64,000 nucleotides of DNA from Vibrio ostreicida (GCF_013074385.2 NZ_JABEYA020000002.1:631368-695367); one strand, 5' to 3'; positions 1 through 10,711 are shown, counted from the first letter of the stretch. Numbers and translations are program-made. Notes: generated by a model from the sequence alone, not told the origin.

Positions 1-725
1 CACGCAAACGGGGTCATCTGCAAAAGATCAAGGCCATCCCCATTGTGTAAGGTCATTGAGTAACTTAACTTGAGCTGTTCAACAAGTTCAAAGCCACTGA
101 GTTGCTCGGCAGATTCACTGTGTAAACGGACGTCATCATAGATATGTTCCCTAAGCTGATATAGGTGTCGACTGGCAGGGGATACGGTGATGACAACCCC
201 ATTTGGCTTAAGCACTCGACACAATTCCTCGGCTTTACAGGGGGCGTAGATACGCAGCACCGCATCAAGGCCGCTGTCAGCGAAAGGCAGCCTGTGGCTT
301 GACGCGACACTAAACAGGCAATTGGCATAGCGTTTGGCGGCATATCGAATGGCGATTTTGGAAATGTCTAAGCCGTAGGTCGAAGAATCGGGGTGCTGTT
401 GGGCAAGATGTGTCGCGACTTCATTGGTGTAATAGCCTTCTCCACAGCCAATATCCAGTAATTGATGCGAGGTGTTTTTAAGGTACGCTTTGCAGACCTC
501 GGCGACTTTATATTTGAGAGGATGATAATAGTCTTTTTCAAGAAAACGTCTTCGTGCCTGCATCATTTCTTTATTGTCACCTGGGTCGATAGACCGCTTA
601 TGCTGGACGGGCATCAGGTTGACATACCCCTCTTTCGCTAAATCGAAAGTATGGGCATTGTCACAGCGATAAGTCCTCTCATTCAGTGACAGGCTTAAAT
701 CGCATAAAGGACAGGTATATGACAT
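1..725 (-). CDS. rlmA: 23S rRNA (guanine-N1)-methyltransferase RlmA, 3' end cut by window edge
   Basis: RlmA methylates guanine 745 (E. coli numbering) of 23S rRNA using S-adenosylmethionine. The start is the ATG at 723-725 and 241 codons are visible before the window ends. The N-terminal zinc finger is plain: C5, C8, C21 and H25, in a Cys-x2-Cys...Cys-x3-His spacing. The SAM-binding motif I (LLDIGCGEGYY) lies at residues 89-99. The sequence also has the family stretch LMPVQHKRS around residue 37, which follows the finger. Only the very C-terminus is missing. It precedes the yeaD-gapA genes on the same strand but is about 170 bases away from yeaD. Confidence 0.93.
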   Translation of the reverse strand, partial: MSYTCPLCDLSLSLNERTYRCDNAHTFDLAKEGYVNLMPVQHKRSIDPGDNKEMMQARRRFLEKDYYHPLKYKVAEVCKAYLKNTSHQLLDIGCGEGYYTNEVATHLAQQHPDSSTYGLDISKIAIRYAAKRYANCLFSVASSHRLPFADSGLDAVLRIYAPCKAEELCRVLKPNGVVITVSPASRHLYQLREHIYDDVRLHSESAEQLSGFELVEQLKLSYSMTLHNGDGLDLLQMTPFA

Positions 726-899
726 AGTGAACTCTGAAAAAATATAGAGAATGAATGTTAACAGGAACAGGATGTGGACACTAGTCGAGTCACGGACATG
801 AGGCTTCATAGAGGGCACGAGTAACGCGCACATTAAGCCGTTTTTCAACGCGATACTCATGATGCTTTAGTGGTGTTCAATCCCACCTAAGTTGGGGCA

Positions 900-1784
900 T
901 TATTGGACGCTAATGCGTGTAGAGAGCGGGTAACTTTCACCAGGTCGCAGGGTTTTGCCTTTTTCTAAACGGCTTGCATGCAGTGTCGACTCAACACACA
1001 GCATTGTTTGGTAGCCGTTGTCTGCCATATCGTTGATCAATTGGGCACCTGATGCCCAAGGGTTCCAAAGAACAGCGGCATTATGCCCTTGGTTTTCGAC
1101 CCGTAGCGTTCGGTCAATGCGTGGATCTATGACAGCAATAACGTTGTCTGGTTGAGTATAAACGCGGTCAATAGCATGGTTTAACTGCAAGACATCACTT
1201 CCTTGGCATTGTTGACCTTGCTTGAGCTGATCAATATAGTCAAGGCCCATTCCAGTGGTTGTGACATCTTGGACATTGCCGACGTTAAGGTAAGTGTGAA
1301 GGGCCCCAGAAAATGTCCATTCTTGGCTATCGGTATTGGTCACATCGAGGGTGACCTTGAGCTCACTACCGACCTCAATAAGCAGACGTGCGCTGAACTG
1401 ATAGGGCCAAATTTCTAATGTGTCTTCTGATGATTTGAGTTCAAGTACCAACATGATGTTTTGTGCGTCTTGTGTGAGCTCAGCGATATGCCATTCGCTG
1501 TTACGCGCAAAGCCATGTGCTGGTGTGGCAATGCGGCCAAACCAAGGCCAACATACCGGAATGCCACCTCGCAACGCCGCTTTACCATCGAAAATTGCCT
1601 GATCACTCATCCAGATGAGATCGTCTTGGCCTTTTGGTGCAAAAGAGACGACATGGCCGCCATGCAAAGCGATCCCCGCTGTCGCTTTCTCATGAATAAT
1701 ACGTACAATTTTCACGTTGTCCTTTTCGACAATAGTCACGTTGTCAGAAAGTACTGTGAGTACAGGAAGGGATAGTAAGTCCAT
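900..1784 (-). CDS. yeaD: D-hexose-6-phosphate mutarotase, YeaD family
   Basis: This protein belongs to the aldose-1-epimerase superfamily and by family knowledge interconverts the anomers of glucose-6-phosphate and related sugar phosphates in the cytosol. The 294-residue length is normal for YeaD. Visible hallmarks are the HGFARNSEW segment (90-98), the likely catalytic His163 in LHTYLNVG and the likely catalytic Glu265 in CVEST. The ATG start at 1784 has a good Shine-Dalgarno (GGAG about nine bases upstream). It lies just downstream of gapA on the same strand, the arrangement known from other enterobacteria and vibrios, but a terminator-like hairpin separates the two, so yeaD probably has its own promoter or relies on read-through. 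Confidence 0.92.
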   Translation of the reverse strand: MDLLSLPVLTVLSDNVTIVEKDNVKIVRIIHEKATAGIALHGGHVVSFAPKGQDDLIWMSDQAIFDGKAALRGGIPVCWPWFGRIATPAHGFARNSEWHIAELTQDAQNIMLVLELKSSEDTLEIWPYQFSARLLIEVGSELKVTLDVTNTDSQEWTFSGALHTYLNVGNVQDVTTTGMGLDYIDQLKQGQQCQGSDVLQLNHAIDRVYTQPDNVIAVIDPRIDRTLRVENQGHNAAVLWNPWASGAQLINDMADNGYQTMLCVESTLHASRLEKGKTLRPGESYPLSTRISVQ

Positions 1785-1908
1785 TGGTCTCTCCAGAGTT
1801 TGAGAAATGACAGTTCAATACTCAGTGTGCGAGGGTGGAATAGCGGAGAAGAAGTAGCACCGCTTGAACCAGTATTGAGCTGTCATCTAAACACAAAATT
1901 CAGATAAC

Positions 1909-1937
1909 AAAAAGGCGACTCAAGAGCCGCCTTTTTT
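1909..1937 (-). terminator. Intrinsic terminator downstream of gapA
   Basis: A hairpin with arms AAGGCG (1912-1917) and CGCCTT (1928-1933) is flanked by A and T tracts on both sides. On the minus strand it sits about 50 bases past the gapA stop and ends in a T run, so it should end gapA transcription. It can work in both directions. Confidence 0.75.
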
Positions 1938-1986
1938 ATGTCTTATGCATCAAACACAAGTCACACTAATTGGTTACAAATCTCAA

Positions 1987-3045
<1,059 letters not shown>

Positions 3046-3061
3046 TTAAAATCTGCAACAG

Positions 3062-3090
3062 ATAATCGGACTTAACTTGTTTAAAGTCAA
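3062..3090 (-). promoter_or_regulatory. Candidate sigma70 promoter of gapA
   Basis: On the minus strand a -35 box TTGACT (3085-3090) is followed, after exactly 17 bases, by a -10 box GATTAT (3062-3067). This leaves a leader of roughly 70 bases before the gapA ATG. The -35 box overlaps the T arm of a palindrome (3090-3110). Confidence 0.6.
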
Positions 3091-3110
3091 AAAAAAGCGT
3101 CGCTTTTTTT
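3090..3110. repeat. Perfect A/T-flanked palindrome beside the gapA -35 box
   Basis: Seven A residues and GCG (3090-3099), one T (3100), then CGC and seven T residues (3101-3110) form a perfect inverted repeat. It overlaps the -35 box of gapA. Its function is unknown. It could be a regulator site, an UP-like element or a terminator shielding msrB from upstream transcription. The rest of the gapA-msrB gap (3111-3341) shows nothing I recognise. Confidence 0.5.
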
Positions 3111-3341
3111 CACAATGAGTCACAATTGGCTATGTTTTGACCGGATCATGGGTTTCTTGTTCAAGCAGTTGAAGTAAAATAGGTCAGAGGGTCAATATGA
3201 TGTTCAACCTGACACCCGTATTTAACTCTTACTGTCGTCGTTTAAAAGTATGTGTCACAACTGGTAAACTGCGCAAGTTTTTCGCACAGAAAGTTGGCGA
3301 ACAGTGCTTAAAAATCGATATAAATCAAGGTGAAAGAATCA

Positions 3342-3749
3342 ATGAAAAAACAATCAAAGCCAGATGAATACTGGCGTGAGACTCTCTCGGAAGAAGAATA
3401 CAGAATTTGTCGTAGACAAGGGACAGAAGCGCCTTTTTCTGGGACGTTACTTCACAACAAAGACGCCGGTATCTATACGTGCACTTGCTGCCATTCTCCG
3501 CTGTTTCTATCCAATAATAAATATGATTCAGGGTGTGGTTGGCCCAGTTTTGATGCGCCAATTAACGATGAGGCGATAAGGTATTTAGAAGATCTAAGTC
3601 ACGGAATGGTGCGTACTGAGATTCGTTGTGCAGCCTGTGATAGCCATCTTGGTCACGTTTTTAATGATGGGCCGAACACAACCGGTGAGCGATTTTGTAT
3701 CAACTCTGTGTCGTTAATTTTCAACAATTCGAGTGAAAGCGGTGAATAA
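3342..3749 (+). CDS. msrB: Peptide-methionine (R)-S-oxide reductase MsrB
   Basis: MsrB repairs oxidised proteins by reducing methionine-R-sulfoxide. The 135-residue form starting at ATG 3342 is preferred because AAGGTGA (3327-3333) is well placed for it. A GTG four codons upstream has no Shine-Dalgarno. Structural zinc cysteines are C47, C50, C96 and C99. The GCGWPSF signature is at 64-70 and the catalytic Cys119 lies in RFCINSVSL. The gene diverges from gapA and is followed, past an oppositely oriented lipoprotein gene, by yeaC, its usual neighbour in enterobacteria. Confidence 0.95.
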   Translation: MKKQSKPDEYWRETLSEEEYRICRRQGTEAPFSGTLLHNKDAGIYTCTCCHSPLFLSNNKYDSGCGWPSFDAPINDEAIRYLEDLSHGMVRTEIRCAACDSHLGHVFNDGPNTTGERFCINSVSLIFNNSSESGE

Positions 3750-3780
3750 TCCACCGATGTTTGTTTCATCCTTTCAGGCG

Positions 3781-4608
3781 CTATTTCTTATTTAGCGTCG
3801 CCAACAGGCTGCTGTTGTAGCGTCCTTTGCTGATTGCGCTCTCTACGTCACCGGCGAGATCGTCAAGTTGTGCGTACTTTTCTTTGCTAAAACCATAAAG
3901 CAAGTGTGTTTCCTGTAATGAAGGCATGCTGGCCTCGTCAAACTCGCTGGTAACCATTGCCCAGACATAGGCTTGTTCTTTTCGGCCAAGTTGATAATTG
4001 ATGCTGGCAAGAGATTTAAAGATATCGAGGTTAATATTGTCCCCATTACCAAGCTCTAAGGATTTGTTAAGAAGCGTTAATGTTTTCTCTTGATCGCGGC
4101 TCGTATAGAAAGTAGCGAGTGCGTATTGCATCTCGGCAGTGTTGAGCGCTGGCGTTCCTTCTAGCTGTAAAAAGCTCCTTTTCGATGCGTCGTCCCCAGT
4201 TTGACTCCATAAGAAATACAGGGCTTCAGGGGCGCTAGACTCTCTTATCCGAACGACCAATGATTCAAGGTCGTCACCTGAGTTTACCAGAGCGTCAAAA
4301 CGTTTTTGTTTTAAACCGGGTTGCTGAATGGGTTGAATTTGAGAGGCCAGTTCGAGACACTTTTTGTAGGCTGCTGCTAGGTGGTATTCTTTGATAAGAT
4401 TGCTTGGTGTGGGTTGTTTGAACACTTCAAAACGATGCCATATTAGGTCGGTTCTGGGGACACGACATTGGCCATCGTCAAGGTTCATTCTTTCACATTG
4501 TAACTGTGGGTGCTTTTCACACAGTTGCTGGGTATTTTTTCTACCTTCAAAACACCCTGACAGCGCTAACGCTAAACTGATTATAAATAGTACTTTAAAA
4601 TTATTCAT
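3781..4608 (-). CDS. Predicted lipoprotein of unknown function
   Basis: This 275-residue protein begins with a short signal peptide ending in a lipobox (ALSGC, cysteine about residue 19), so it is probably a lipidated envelope protein. The residue after the cysteine is Phe, not Asp, which favours the outer membrane by the Lol +2 rule. The rest is Leu/Ala/Glu-rich and probably helical. The stretch around residues 150-250 has the look of TPR/Sel1-like helical pairs (for example EMQYALATFYTSRDQEKTL), but I cannot confirm repeats. It resembles the Vibrio/Shewanella DUF2989 proteins from memory. ATG 4608 is chosen because it places the signal peptide at the N-terminus; an upstream in-frame start would add 13 polar residues. 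It sits convergently between msrB and yeaC. Confidence 0.75.
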   Translation of the reverse strand: MNNFKVLFIISLALALSGCFEGRKNTQQLCEKHPQLQCERMNLDDGQCRVPRTDLIWHRFEVFKQPTPSNLIKEYHLAAAYKKCLELASQIQPIQQPGLKQKRFDALVNSGDDLESLVVRIRESSAPEALYFLWSQTGDDASKRSFLQLEGTPALNTAEMQYALATFYTSRDQEKTLTLLNKSLELGNGDNINLDIFKSLASINYQLGRKEQAYVWAMVTSEFDEASMPSLQETHLLYGFSKEKYAQLDDLAGDVESAISKGRYNSSLLATLNKK

Positions 4609-4715
4609 AATTTGATTTGCTTGTGATCCGTTACACTTATTTTCCAATGCGGTCTTGACTCAAAGTGCAAGCTCGCTATTTTCTTCTCATATCACTTACC
4701 ATTTAAGGATACACC

Positions 4716-5003
4716 ATGGACGCAGAGCAGTTAATTCAAGCCATTACACCAGAGGCTTACGAGCGTCTTCTTTACGCCGTTGAAACCGGTAAGTGGCCCG
4801 AAGGTACTCCACTTTCTAATGATCAGCGAGATTCTTGTATGCAAGCTGTGATGCTGTATCAGTTTAAGCATAATGTAGAGGCGCAACATATGACAGTCGC
4901 TCAAAGCGGTGAGATTAGCTTTAAGTCAAAATCTGAACTCAAAAAACAATTTGATTCAGAGGATACGGATATTATCAGGGTAAATCCGAACCAAGATCAA
5001 TAA
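4716..5003 (+). CDS. yeaC: YeaC family protein (DUF1315)
   Basis: This small 95-residue, soluble, uncharacterised protein has the family pattern: an N-terminal helix with TPEAYERLLYAVETGKWP followed by a short segment ending in a charged tail. An AAGGA Shine-Dalgarno lies about seven bases before ATG 4716. YeaC is normally next to msrB, as it nearly is here. Its function is not established. It is followed by a hairpin at 5010-5037. Confidence 0.85.
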   Translation: MDAEQLIQAITPEAYERLLYAVETGKWPEGTPLSNDQRDSCMQAVMLYQFKHNVEAQHMTVAQSGEISFKSKSELKKQFDSEDTDIIRVNPNQDQ

Positions 5004-5009
5004 GTTGAC

Positions 5010-5040
5010 AGCAAACAGGAGAGTCTTCCTGTTTGCTTTA
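5010..5040. terminator. Terminator-like hairpin between yeaC and ychJ
   Basis: Arms AGCAAACAGGA (5010-5020) and TCCTGTTTGCT (5027-5037) make an 11-bp perfect stem with a six-base loop. It lies between two convergent genes and could end both transcripts, although the T tract after it is weak. Confidence 0.6.
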
Positions 5041-5049
5041 GAGATAGCA

Positions 5050-5544
5050 TCATCCACAGCACTTTTTCCATTTTTTACCGCTGCCGCAGGCACAGGGGTC
5101 GTTACGCCCCAGTTTAGGGTGAGAAAGTGTTGGCGTCGGTCTTGATGCTTCATGCGTTTTTGGAAAAGTACCGTCAATGTAGTACCACAATCCCTTCACT
5201 TGAACGAATCGTGACCGTTCTTCAAGGCAGTGCTGAATGCCATCCTCTTCAAAAAAGGCTTTGAATGTGACATAGCCCTCATAATCATCACGGCCGGGCT
5301 CGGTGCTAACCACTTCAAGTTTGCACCAGCGGCTATCAATGGATTGCTCGATGGCGTCTCTTTGTTGCTCTGCATGGCAGCTGGGGTGGTAAGTTTCGAC
5401 CACATAGTCGGCTAAGCATTTTACATGAGCGCTATAACGTGAACGCATCAGCTGCTCTGGGGTATGGGCTCTGGCGTGATCGGCGTGAATTGGCCCACAG
5501 CATTGCTCGTAGGGTTGCGGATGACCGCAAGGACATGGTGTCAT
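5050..5544 (-). CDS. ychJ: YchJ family protein with paired SEC-C zinc motifs
   Basis: This 164-residue protein has cysteine clusters at both ends. The N-terminal one begins MTPCPCG and continues to a CC pair near residue 15. The C-terminal one ([17 protein letters not shown]) is the canonical zinc-binding SEC-C motif also found at the end of SecA. The middle is the NTF2-like YchJ domain ([17 protein letters not shown]). No biochemical role is firmly established. It is the last gene of a minus-strand run after the EAL-HDOD gene, which ends only 18 bases upstream. Confidence 0.9.
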   Translation of the reverse strand: MTPCPCGHPQPYEQCCGPIHADHARAHTPEQLMRSRYSAHVKCLADYVVETYHPSCHAEQQRDAIEQSIDSRWCKLEVVSTEPGRDDYEGYVTFKAFFEEDGIQHCLEERSRFVQVKGLWYYIDGTFPKTHEASRPTPTLSHPKLGRNDPCACGSGKKWKKCCG

Positions 5545-5562
5545 GAATGCTCCGGATGAGCG

Positions 5563-6780
5563 TTACTTGGCAGACACAGAGAAAAGTTCGGCGGTCCACT
5601 GCACTGAAGCTTGGTAGTGGGTATTTAAATCATCAGAATTTAAGCCCATTTCTTGGCAGCCAAGTGCAACGTTTTCCCAGTCAGCCTGTTCGTAAGCTCT
5701 GGTTAGGGTGATAATGCCCCCTAGTATGCCTTCATTTTTTGTCAAAGCGAGCTTTATGGCCTCATCAATTGGAATTTCATTGACGATATTATCGAGAGAC
5801 CGATCTAAAAGACTATCAAGAAGAGAAAACATCCCCGTTAGGAAAGCCTGCCCAGAGCCCAGTTGATCTCTAAAGTTGGCACCGATTAACTCGCAAAAGC
5901 GAGCACGCTGAATAGACAAACCATAAAGGTAATCAGGTTTACTGTCTTGAGAAGCGGCAAGGGCCACCAGTGAGATGAACTTACGCAGTTTTTCATCTCC
6001 TAGGTAAACTAACGCCTGTTTGAAAGAGTGAATTTCATTACTGATGATGGAAGATGAATTGACAAAACTGAGTAACTTGAATGAGAGGCCGACATCTTTA
6101 CTGATAATCGATTCGATGATGGAGTAGTCCATTTGCTCCTTGGATATCTCAGTCATAAGCTGGATGACGGTCATAAATGAGGCTTCGAGTGATTTTTTAC
6201 TGAGCATTTCGGGCTTGCTAAAAAAATAGCCCTGAAAGTATTCAAAACCCGCTTTCTTCGCTTGTTCAAACTCTTCATAGTTTTCCACTTTTTCGGCGAG
6301 GAACTGAATATGACTATTTCCTAGCCCCAGCATAAACATCTGAGCTTTTTCAATTGGAACCAGACGGATATCAAACTTGATTAACGCAATGTAGGGCAAA
6401 AACGCTTTCCATTCTTTATTGGGGATAAAATCATCGAGAGCGATTTTATAGCCCATTTCAGCCATTTCCTTGACTGCTTGGAGGAGCTCTGGGGTTGGTG
6501 GGCAATCTTCGAGCACTTCGACGACCATATTCTCCTTGGGAAACAAAGTGGGCACCTTGTTAATCAAACTTTGGTAAGGAAAGTTAATGAAACCTAATTT
6601 GTCGCCGAGCGTTTCGTAATGTGTATTCAAAAAGTGGTCGGAGAGCAGACGACTGGTCGCGTGCTCAGGATCGACGGCGGGAAAGGTATTTTTCGGCCCA
6701 TCCCGAAACAAAAGTTCATAGCCGACCGTGTGTTTGTCACGATCTAAAATAGGTTGACGAGCAATATAAGAATAATTCAC
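5563..6780 (-). CDS. EAL-HDOD signalling protein (YuxH-type)
   Basis: The N-terminal half is an EAL-type c-di-GMP phosphodiesterase domain and the C-terminal half an HDOD domain. EAL landmarks are YELLFRD in place of EALxR, the VEVLED glutamate, ALDDF, IKFD, AEKVE and the QGYFFSKP tail. The DDFG loop reads DDFI and the first motif is ELL, so activity is uncertain. I chose the GTG at 6780, giving 405 residues and a start of MNYSYIARQPILDR, because this family normally begins there. A TTG 45 bases upstream is the alternative. It follows lpxH by about 60 bases on the same strand. Confidence 0.85.
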   Translation of the reverse strand: MNYSYIARQPILDRDKHTVGYELLFRDGPKNTFPAVDPEHATSRLLSDHFLNTHYETLGDKLGFINFPYQSLINKVPTLFPKENMVVEVLEDCPPTPELLQAVKEMAEMGYKIALDDFIPNKEWKAFLPYIALIKFDIRLVPIEKAQMFMLGLGNSHIQFLAEKVENYEEFEQAKKAGFEYFQGYFFSKPEMLSKKSLEASFMTVIQLMTEISKEQMDYSIIESIISKDVGLSFKLLSFVNSSSIISNEIHSFKQALVYLGDEKLRKFISLVALAASQDSKPDYLYGLSIQRARFCELIGANFRDQLGSGQAFLTGMFSLLDSLLDRSLDNIVNEIPIDEAIKLALTKNEGILGGIITLTRAYEQADWENVALGCQEMGLNSDDLNTHYQASVQWTAELFSVSAK

Positions 6781-6842
6781 ACCTAGCACCCACTTTTCGT
6801 TGGGCGAGGCCTCTATTAGCGCCAAACAAAGCCGTTATTTGC

Positions 6843-7580
6843 CTATAAATTGGTTGCCTTAAAAGGCCTAGCCTGTAACTGAAAACTGCTTTTAGCATAG
6901 ACCAGAACTGAACCCTGAGTATACCAATCACCTAAAACAATTCGGGTTTTTGTTTCATTTTTGCTATTGAACGTATGGACATTGGGTCTGTGAGTATGAC
7001 CATGAATCATCAGGTCAACATTATGTTGCCTCATGACCTTTTCAACCTCGCTTTGAGTGACGTCCATAATATCGAGGGATTTGGTGTTTTTGTCTGTGCG
7101 AATGTCGGACTGTACTTTTGCCACAATGCGTTTTTTGATCAGCATAGGGATACGGTTGAATATCCATTGTAGCCAAGGCTTATGCACGGTTTCTCTAAAC
7201 TGGAGGTACTTGACATCTTCGGTGCACAAGGTGTCACCGTGCAAGACCACGGCTTTTTCACCATAGAGGTCAATAACGGTTTCGTCGCCGAGCAGTGTTA
7301 CCCCAGTTTGCCGAGCAAACCTTTTTCCCACGAGGAAATCTCGGTTTCCCTGAGTGAAGTAGCAGGGTATACCCTTTGAAGTAAGGCGTTTAAATTCATG
7401 TCGGATCCGGTGAGAAAATTCGGAATTATCGTCGTCACCGACCCAGAACTCAAACAAGTCTCCCAAGACGTACAGGGCATCTGAGTGAATCGCCTCATCT
7501 CGCATAAACTTCACGAAACAGTCGGTTGTCTCAGGTGTTATCGGGGAAAGGTGGAGGTCAGCAATAAATAAAGTGGTCAT
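6843..7580 (-). CDS. lpxH: UDP-2,3-diacylglucosamine diphosphatase LpxH
   Basis: LpxH hydrolyses UDP-2,3-diacylglucosamine to lipid X, the fourth step of lipid A synthesis, on the inner face of the membrane. All metallophosphoesterase metal ligands are visible: D8 and H10 (ADLH), D41 (LGDLF), N79 (QGNRD), H114 (LHGD), and H193/H195/H197 (HGHTH). The ATG at 7580 gives 245 residues and matches the family N-terminus ([10 protein letters not shown]); a GTG four codons upstream is possible. It lies downstream of ppiB on the same strand, separated by a strong inverted repeat. Confidence 0.96.
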   Translation of the reverse strand: MTTLFIADLHLSPITPETTDCFVKFMRDEAIHSDALYVLGDLFEFWVGDDDNSEFSHRIRHEFKRLTSKGIPCYFTQGNRDFLVGKRFARQTGVTLLGDETVIDLYGEKAVVLHGDTLCTEDVKYLQFRETVHKPWLQWIFNRIPMLIKKRIVAKVQSDIRTDKNTKSLDIMDVTQSEVEKVMRQHNVDLMIHGHTHRPNVHTFNSKNETKTRIVLGDWYTQGSVLVYAKSSFQLQARPFKATNL

Positions 7581-7600
7581 AAATTTGTTCACCTGACAAC

Positions 7601-7629
7601 AATCAGGAGAGCCAAAGGCTCTCCTGATT
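7601..7629. repeat. Perfect 13-bp inverted repeat between ppiB and lpxH
   Basis: AATCAGGAGAGCC (7601-7613), a three-base loop, and its exact reverse complement (7617-7629) lie five bases past the ppiB stop and 20 bases before the lpxH start. The stem is very stable but no T run follows on the minus strand, so it may be a weak or partial terminator, or an mRNA-stabilising stem, rather than a full stop. Confidence 0.7.
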
Positions 7630-7634
7630 CGCTA

Positions 7635-8129
7635 TTATGCTTCGATGGTGGTGCCAGTAATGACGACATCTTCTAACGGTACGTCTTGATGCATACCATA
7701 AGCGCCGGTGCTAACGCCTTTGATTTTATTAACAACATCCATTCCTTCCGCCACTTCTGCGAATACACAGTAGCCCCAACCGTCCATACTTTCGCTGCGA
7801 AAGTTAAGGAAGGTGTTGTCACTGACATTGATAAAGAACTGCGAACTTGCTGAGTGTGGTTCGGTAGTACGAGCCATGGCAAGGGTACCCACTTTATTAC
7901 TCAGGCCGTTATTCGCTTCATTTTTAATTGGTGCGCGAGTGGTTTTTTCACTCAGACCTGACTCCATGCCACCACCTTGGATCATGAAACCATCGATAAC
8001 ACGGTGGAAAAGTGTGTTGTCGTAGAAACCATCGCGGCAGTATTGCAGAAAGTTTGCGCAGGTTTCTGGGGCTTGTTCTTCGTTCAACTGAATCTTGATG
8101 TCACCGAAGTTGGTGTGAAGGGTGATCAT
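7635..8129 (-). CDS. ppiB: Peptidyl-prolyl cis-trans isomerase B (cyclophilin)
   Basis: PpiB is a cytosolic cyclophilin that speeds isomerisation of X-Pro bonds. The 164-residue length and the lack of a signal peptide fit PpiB rather than periplasmic PpiA. Active-site features are the [13 protein letters not shown] segment (arginine and phenylalanine of the catalytic pocket), ASSQFFINV, and the F(L)NFRSE region. The start ATG at 8129 has AAGGAT about eight bases upstream. It is divergently transcribed from cysS, an order also known in E. coli (lpxH-ppiB-cysS). Confidence 0.97.
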   Translation of the reverse strand: MITLHTNFGDIKIQLNEEQAPETCANFLQYCRDGFYDNTLFHRVIDGFMIQGGGMESGLSEKTTRAPIKNEANNGLSNKVGTLAMARTTEPHSASSQFFINVSDNTFLNFRSESMDGWGYCVFAEVAEGMDVVNKIKGVSTGAYGMHQDVPLEDVVITGTTIEA

Positions 8130-8329
8130 GATGATATCCTTTTTATGGCTTTAACTGTAAAAACTGAATTCTATATTAACTTCTCTTACTTTTGTACGTT
8201 AAAAATAGCACTATGTTGATGAATATTGGCCTCGGTGGTGGTTTTCTGAGCGTTTAAGGGATGACCTGATGGCTTGCCTATTGGTATACTGTCGGTCATT
8301 TTTTTCATCAAGATAATCAGATAGAGATC

Positions 8330-9712
8330 ATGTTAAAGATTTATAACACACTCACACGACAAAAAGAGGAATTCGTCCCAATCGATGCCAACAAGGTTGG
8401 CATGTACGTCTGTGGGGTAACTATTTACGATCTCTGTCATATTGGTCATGGTCGTACCTTTGTGTCATTTGACGTAGTGTCACGCTACTTACGATACCTA
8501 GGTTATGATCTTAACTTCGTGCGTAATATTACAGATATTGATGACAAGATCATCAAAAGGGCGAGCGAGAACGGCGAGTCTTGTGATTCATTGACAGAAC
8601 GTCTTATCGGTGAAATGCATTCAGACTTTGATGCGCTTAATATGAAGCGCCCTGATAGAGAACCGCGTGCGACAGAGTTTATTACTGAAATTATTGAGCT
8701 GGTTGAAAAATTGATCGACCGAGGCTTTGCTTATGTGGCGAGCAACGGTGATGTTATGTTTGAAGTCAGTAAGTTTGATGAATACGGTAAACTGTCAAAA
8801 CAGGATCTTGACCAGTTGCAAGCGGGTGCTCGTGTCGATGTCGACAGCGCCAAACGCAGCCCACTTGACTTTGTGTTATGGAAAATGTCGAAACCGGGTG
8901 AACCGACATGGGCATCACCATGGGGAGCAGGACGTCCTGGCTGGCACATTGAATGTTCAGCGATGAACTCATCCATACTCGGAAATCACTTTGACATCCA
9001 CGGTGGCGGAGCGGATCTTCAATTCCCTCACCATGAAAATGAAATTGCACAATCATGCTGTGCGCACGGCACTCAGTATGTCAATACATGGATGCACAGT
9101 GGTATGGTGATGGTGGACAAAGAGAAAATGTCTAAATCTTTGGGCAATTTCTTCACGATCCGTGATGTGTTGGCGCATTATGATGCTGAAACCATCCGTT
9201 ACTTCCTGATGTCCGGCCATTATCGTAGTCAACTGAACTATAGCGAAGATAACTTGAAACAGGCGAGATCTGCTCTGGAACGACTTTACACATCGTTGCG
9301 CGGATTGGATCTCAGCGTGGCGGCCGCTGAGAGTGAAGACTATGTCACGCGTTTTAATCAAGCGATGAATGACGACTTCAATACACCAGAGGCCTACTCC
9401 GTGCTGTTTGATATGGCTCGTGACGTGAATCGTTTAAAATCAGACAATGTGCAACAGGCGAGTGCACTCGGTGTTAAGATGCGAGAACTCGCGGATGTGA
9501 TTGGTATACTGCATCAGGATCCGGAAATCTTCCTTCAAGGCGATGCGGCAAGCGATGATGAAGTGTCTACAATCGAAGCATTAATTAAACTTCGTAATGA
9601 CAGTCGTGCATCAAAAGATTGGTCGAACGCTGATATGGCGCGAGACAAACTCAACGACATGGGCATTGTTCTGGAAGATGGCCCAGACGGCACAACGTGG
9701 CGCCGTCACTGA
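8330..9712 (+). CDS. cysS: Cysteine--tRNA ligase
   Basis: This class I aminoacyl-tRNA synthetase charges tRNA-Cys. The 460-residue length is typical. The HIGH signature is at residues 37-40 and KMSKS follows near residue 266. The zinc ligands that select cysteine are recognisable: C28 (YVCGVT), the IECSAM cysteine, and the HHENE histidine/glutamate pair. The C-terminal tRNA-binding domain (DALR-like, then a short helical tail) is intact. A strong terminator follows at 9724-9748. Confidence 0.98.
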   Translation: MLKIYNTLTRQKEEFVPIDANKVGMYVCGVTIYDLCHIGHGRTFVSFDVVSRYLRYLGYDLNFVRNITDIDDKIIKRASENGESCDSLTERLIGEMHSDFDALNMKRPDREPRATEFITEIIELVEKLIDRGFAYVASNGDVMFEVSKFDEYGKLSKQDLDQLQAGARVDVDSAKRSPLDFVLWKMSKPGEPTWASPWGAGRPGWHIECSAMNSSILGNHFDIHGGGADLQFPHHENEIAQSCCAHGTQYVNTWMHSGMVMVDKEKMSKSLGNFFTIRDVLAHYDAETIRYFLMSGHYRSQLNYSEDNLKQARSALERLYTSLRGLDLSVAAAESEDYVTRFNQAMNDDFNTPEAYSVLFDMARDVNRLKSDNVQQASALGVKMRELADVIGILHQDPEIFLQGDAASDDEVSTIEALIKLRNDSRASKDWSNADMARDKLNDMGIVLEDGPDGTTWRRH

Positions 9713-9723
9713 TCGTTTATTGC

Positions 9724-9748
9724 AGGGCTGTTAATACAGCCCTTTTTG
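9724..9748 (+). terminator. Intrinsic terminator of cysS
   Basis: Arms AGGGCTGT (9724-9731) and ACAGCCCT (9736-9743) with a TAAT loop, then a T run. It lies 11 bases after the cysS stop. Confidence 0.85.
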
Positions 9749-9773
9749 TTTCTTTTAACATGGGTAGCAGTTT

Positions 9774-10352
9774 GTGGCTCAGATGTATTTCTACTACTCC
9801 GCGATGAATGCGGGTAAATCAACCACTCTTCTTCAGTCTTCTTTCAACTACCAAGAGCGAGGCATGACTCCGGTCATTTTTACTGCTGCGCTGGATGACC
9901 GATACGGCCTTGGCAAAGTGAGTTCCCGTATTGGGTTGCAATCAGACGCCTATCTATTTCGCGCAGATACTGATTTGTTTGAGGAAATCACTGCACTCAA
10001 TGACGTTGAAAAGCGCCATTGTATTTTAGTCGATGAGTGCCAGTTTTTGACCAAACAACAGGTCTACCAGCTTACCGAAGTCGTAGATAAACTGAATATT
10101 CCTGTCCTGTGCTACGGATTGAGAACGGATTTTGTCGGTGAATTGTTTGAAGGAAGCCAATATTTGTTGTCTTGGGCAGACAAGTTGGTGGAACTAAAAA
10201 CCATCTGTCATTGTGGTCGGAAAGCCAATATGGTGATAAGGACTGATGAAAATGGTCAGGCGTTAGCGCAAGGGGATCAGGTCGCTATTGGTGGCAACGA
10301 ACGCTATGTGTCGGTTTGCCGTCAGCATTACAAACAGGCATTAAATAAGTAA
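9774..10352 (+). CDS. tdk: Thymidine kinase, type II
   Basis: Thymidine kinase phosphorylates thymidine to dTMP in the salvage pathway. The P-loop SAMNAGKST is at residues 9-17 and the catalytic Glu88 lies in VDECQFL. The lasso-type zinc cysteines begin at CHCG near residue 145. The 192-residue length fits bacterial type II enzymes. The start is a GTG at 9774, which gives the family N-terminus [15 protein letters not shown]; the next ATG would be three codons in. It has no close partner genes. Confidence 0.96.
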   Translation: MAQMYFYYSAMNAGKSTTLLQSSFNYQERGMTPVIFTAALDDRYGLGKVSSRIGLQSDAYLFRADTDLFEEITALNDVEKRHCILVDECQFLTKQQVYQLTEVVDKLNIPVLCYGLRTDFVGELFEGSQYLLSWADKLVELKTICHCGRKANMVIRTDENGQALAQGDQVAIGGNERYVSVCRQHYKQALNK

Positions 10353-10366
10353 ACAACGATAAAAAC

Positions 10367-10396
10367 AAAAAACGGAGCCAATGGCTCCGTTTTTTG
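10367..10396. terminator. Bidirectional terminator between tdk and infA
   Basis: An AAAAACGGAGCC arm and its complement (GGCTCCGTTTTT) flank an AAT loop at 10380-10382. Poly-A and poly-T on the two sides allow it to end both tdk (plus) and infA (minus). Confidence 0.85.
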
Positions 10397-10413
10397 TTTT
10401 CGCTAATCAGGGA

Positions 10414-10632
<219 letters not shown>

Positions 10633-10711
10633 TTAATCCTCGTTTAAAAATGGATATTTTTTTCGTCTAATCAAGCCGATAAAAATGAAAAAAGTAAAGT
10701 TGGGCCGTATT

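Noticed and set aside
3781..4608. Toxin or immunity function for the lipoprotein gene
   Set aside because: Only a lipobox and a helical body are visible; nothing supports a toxin role.
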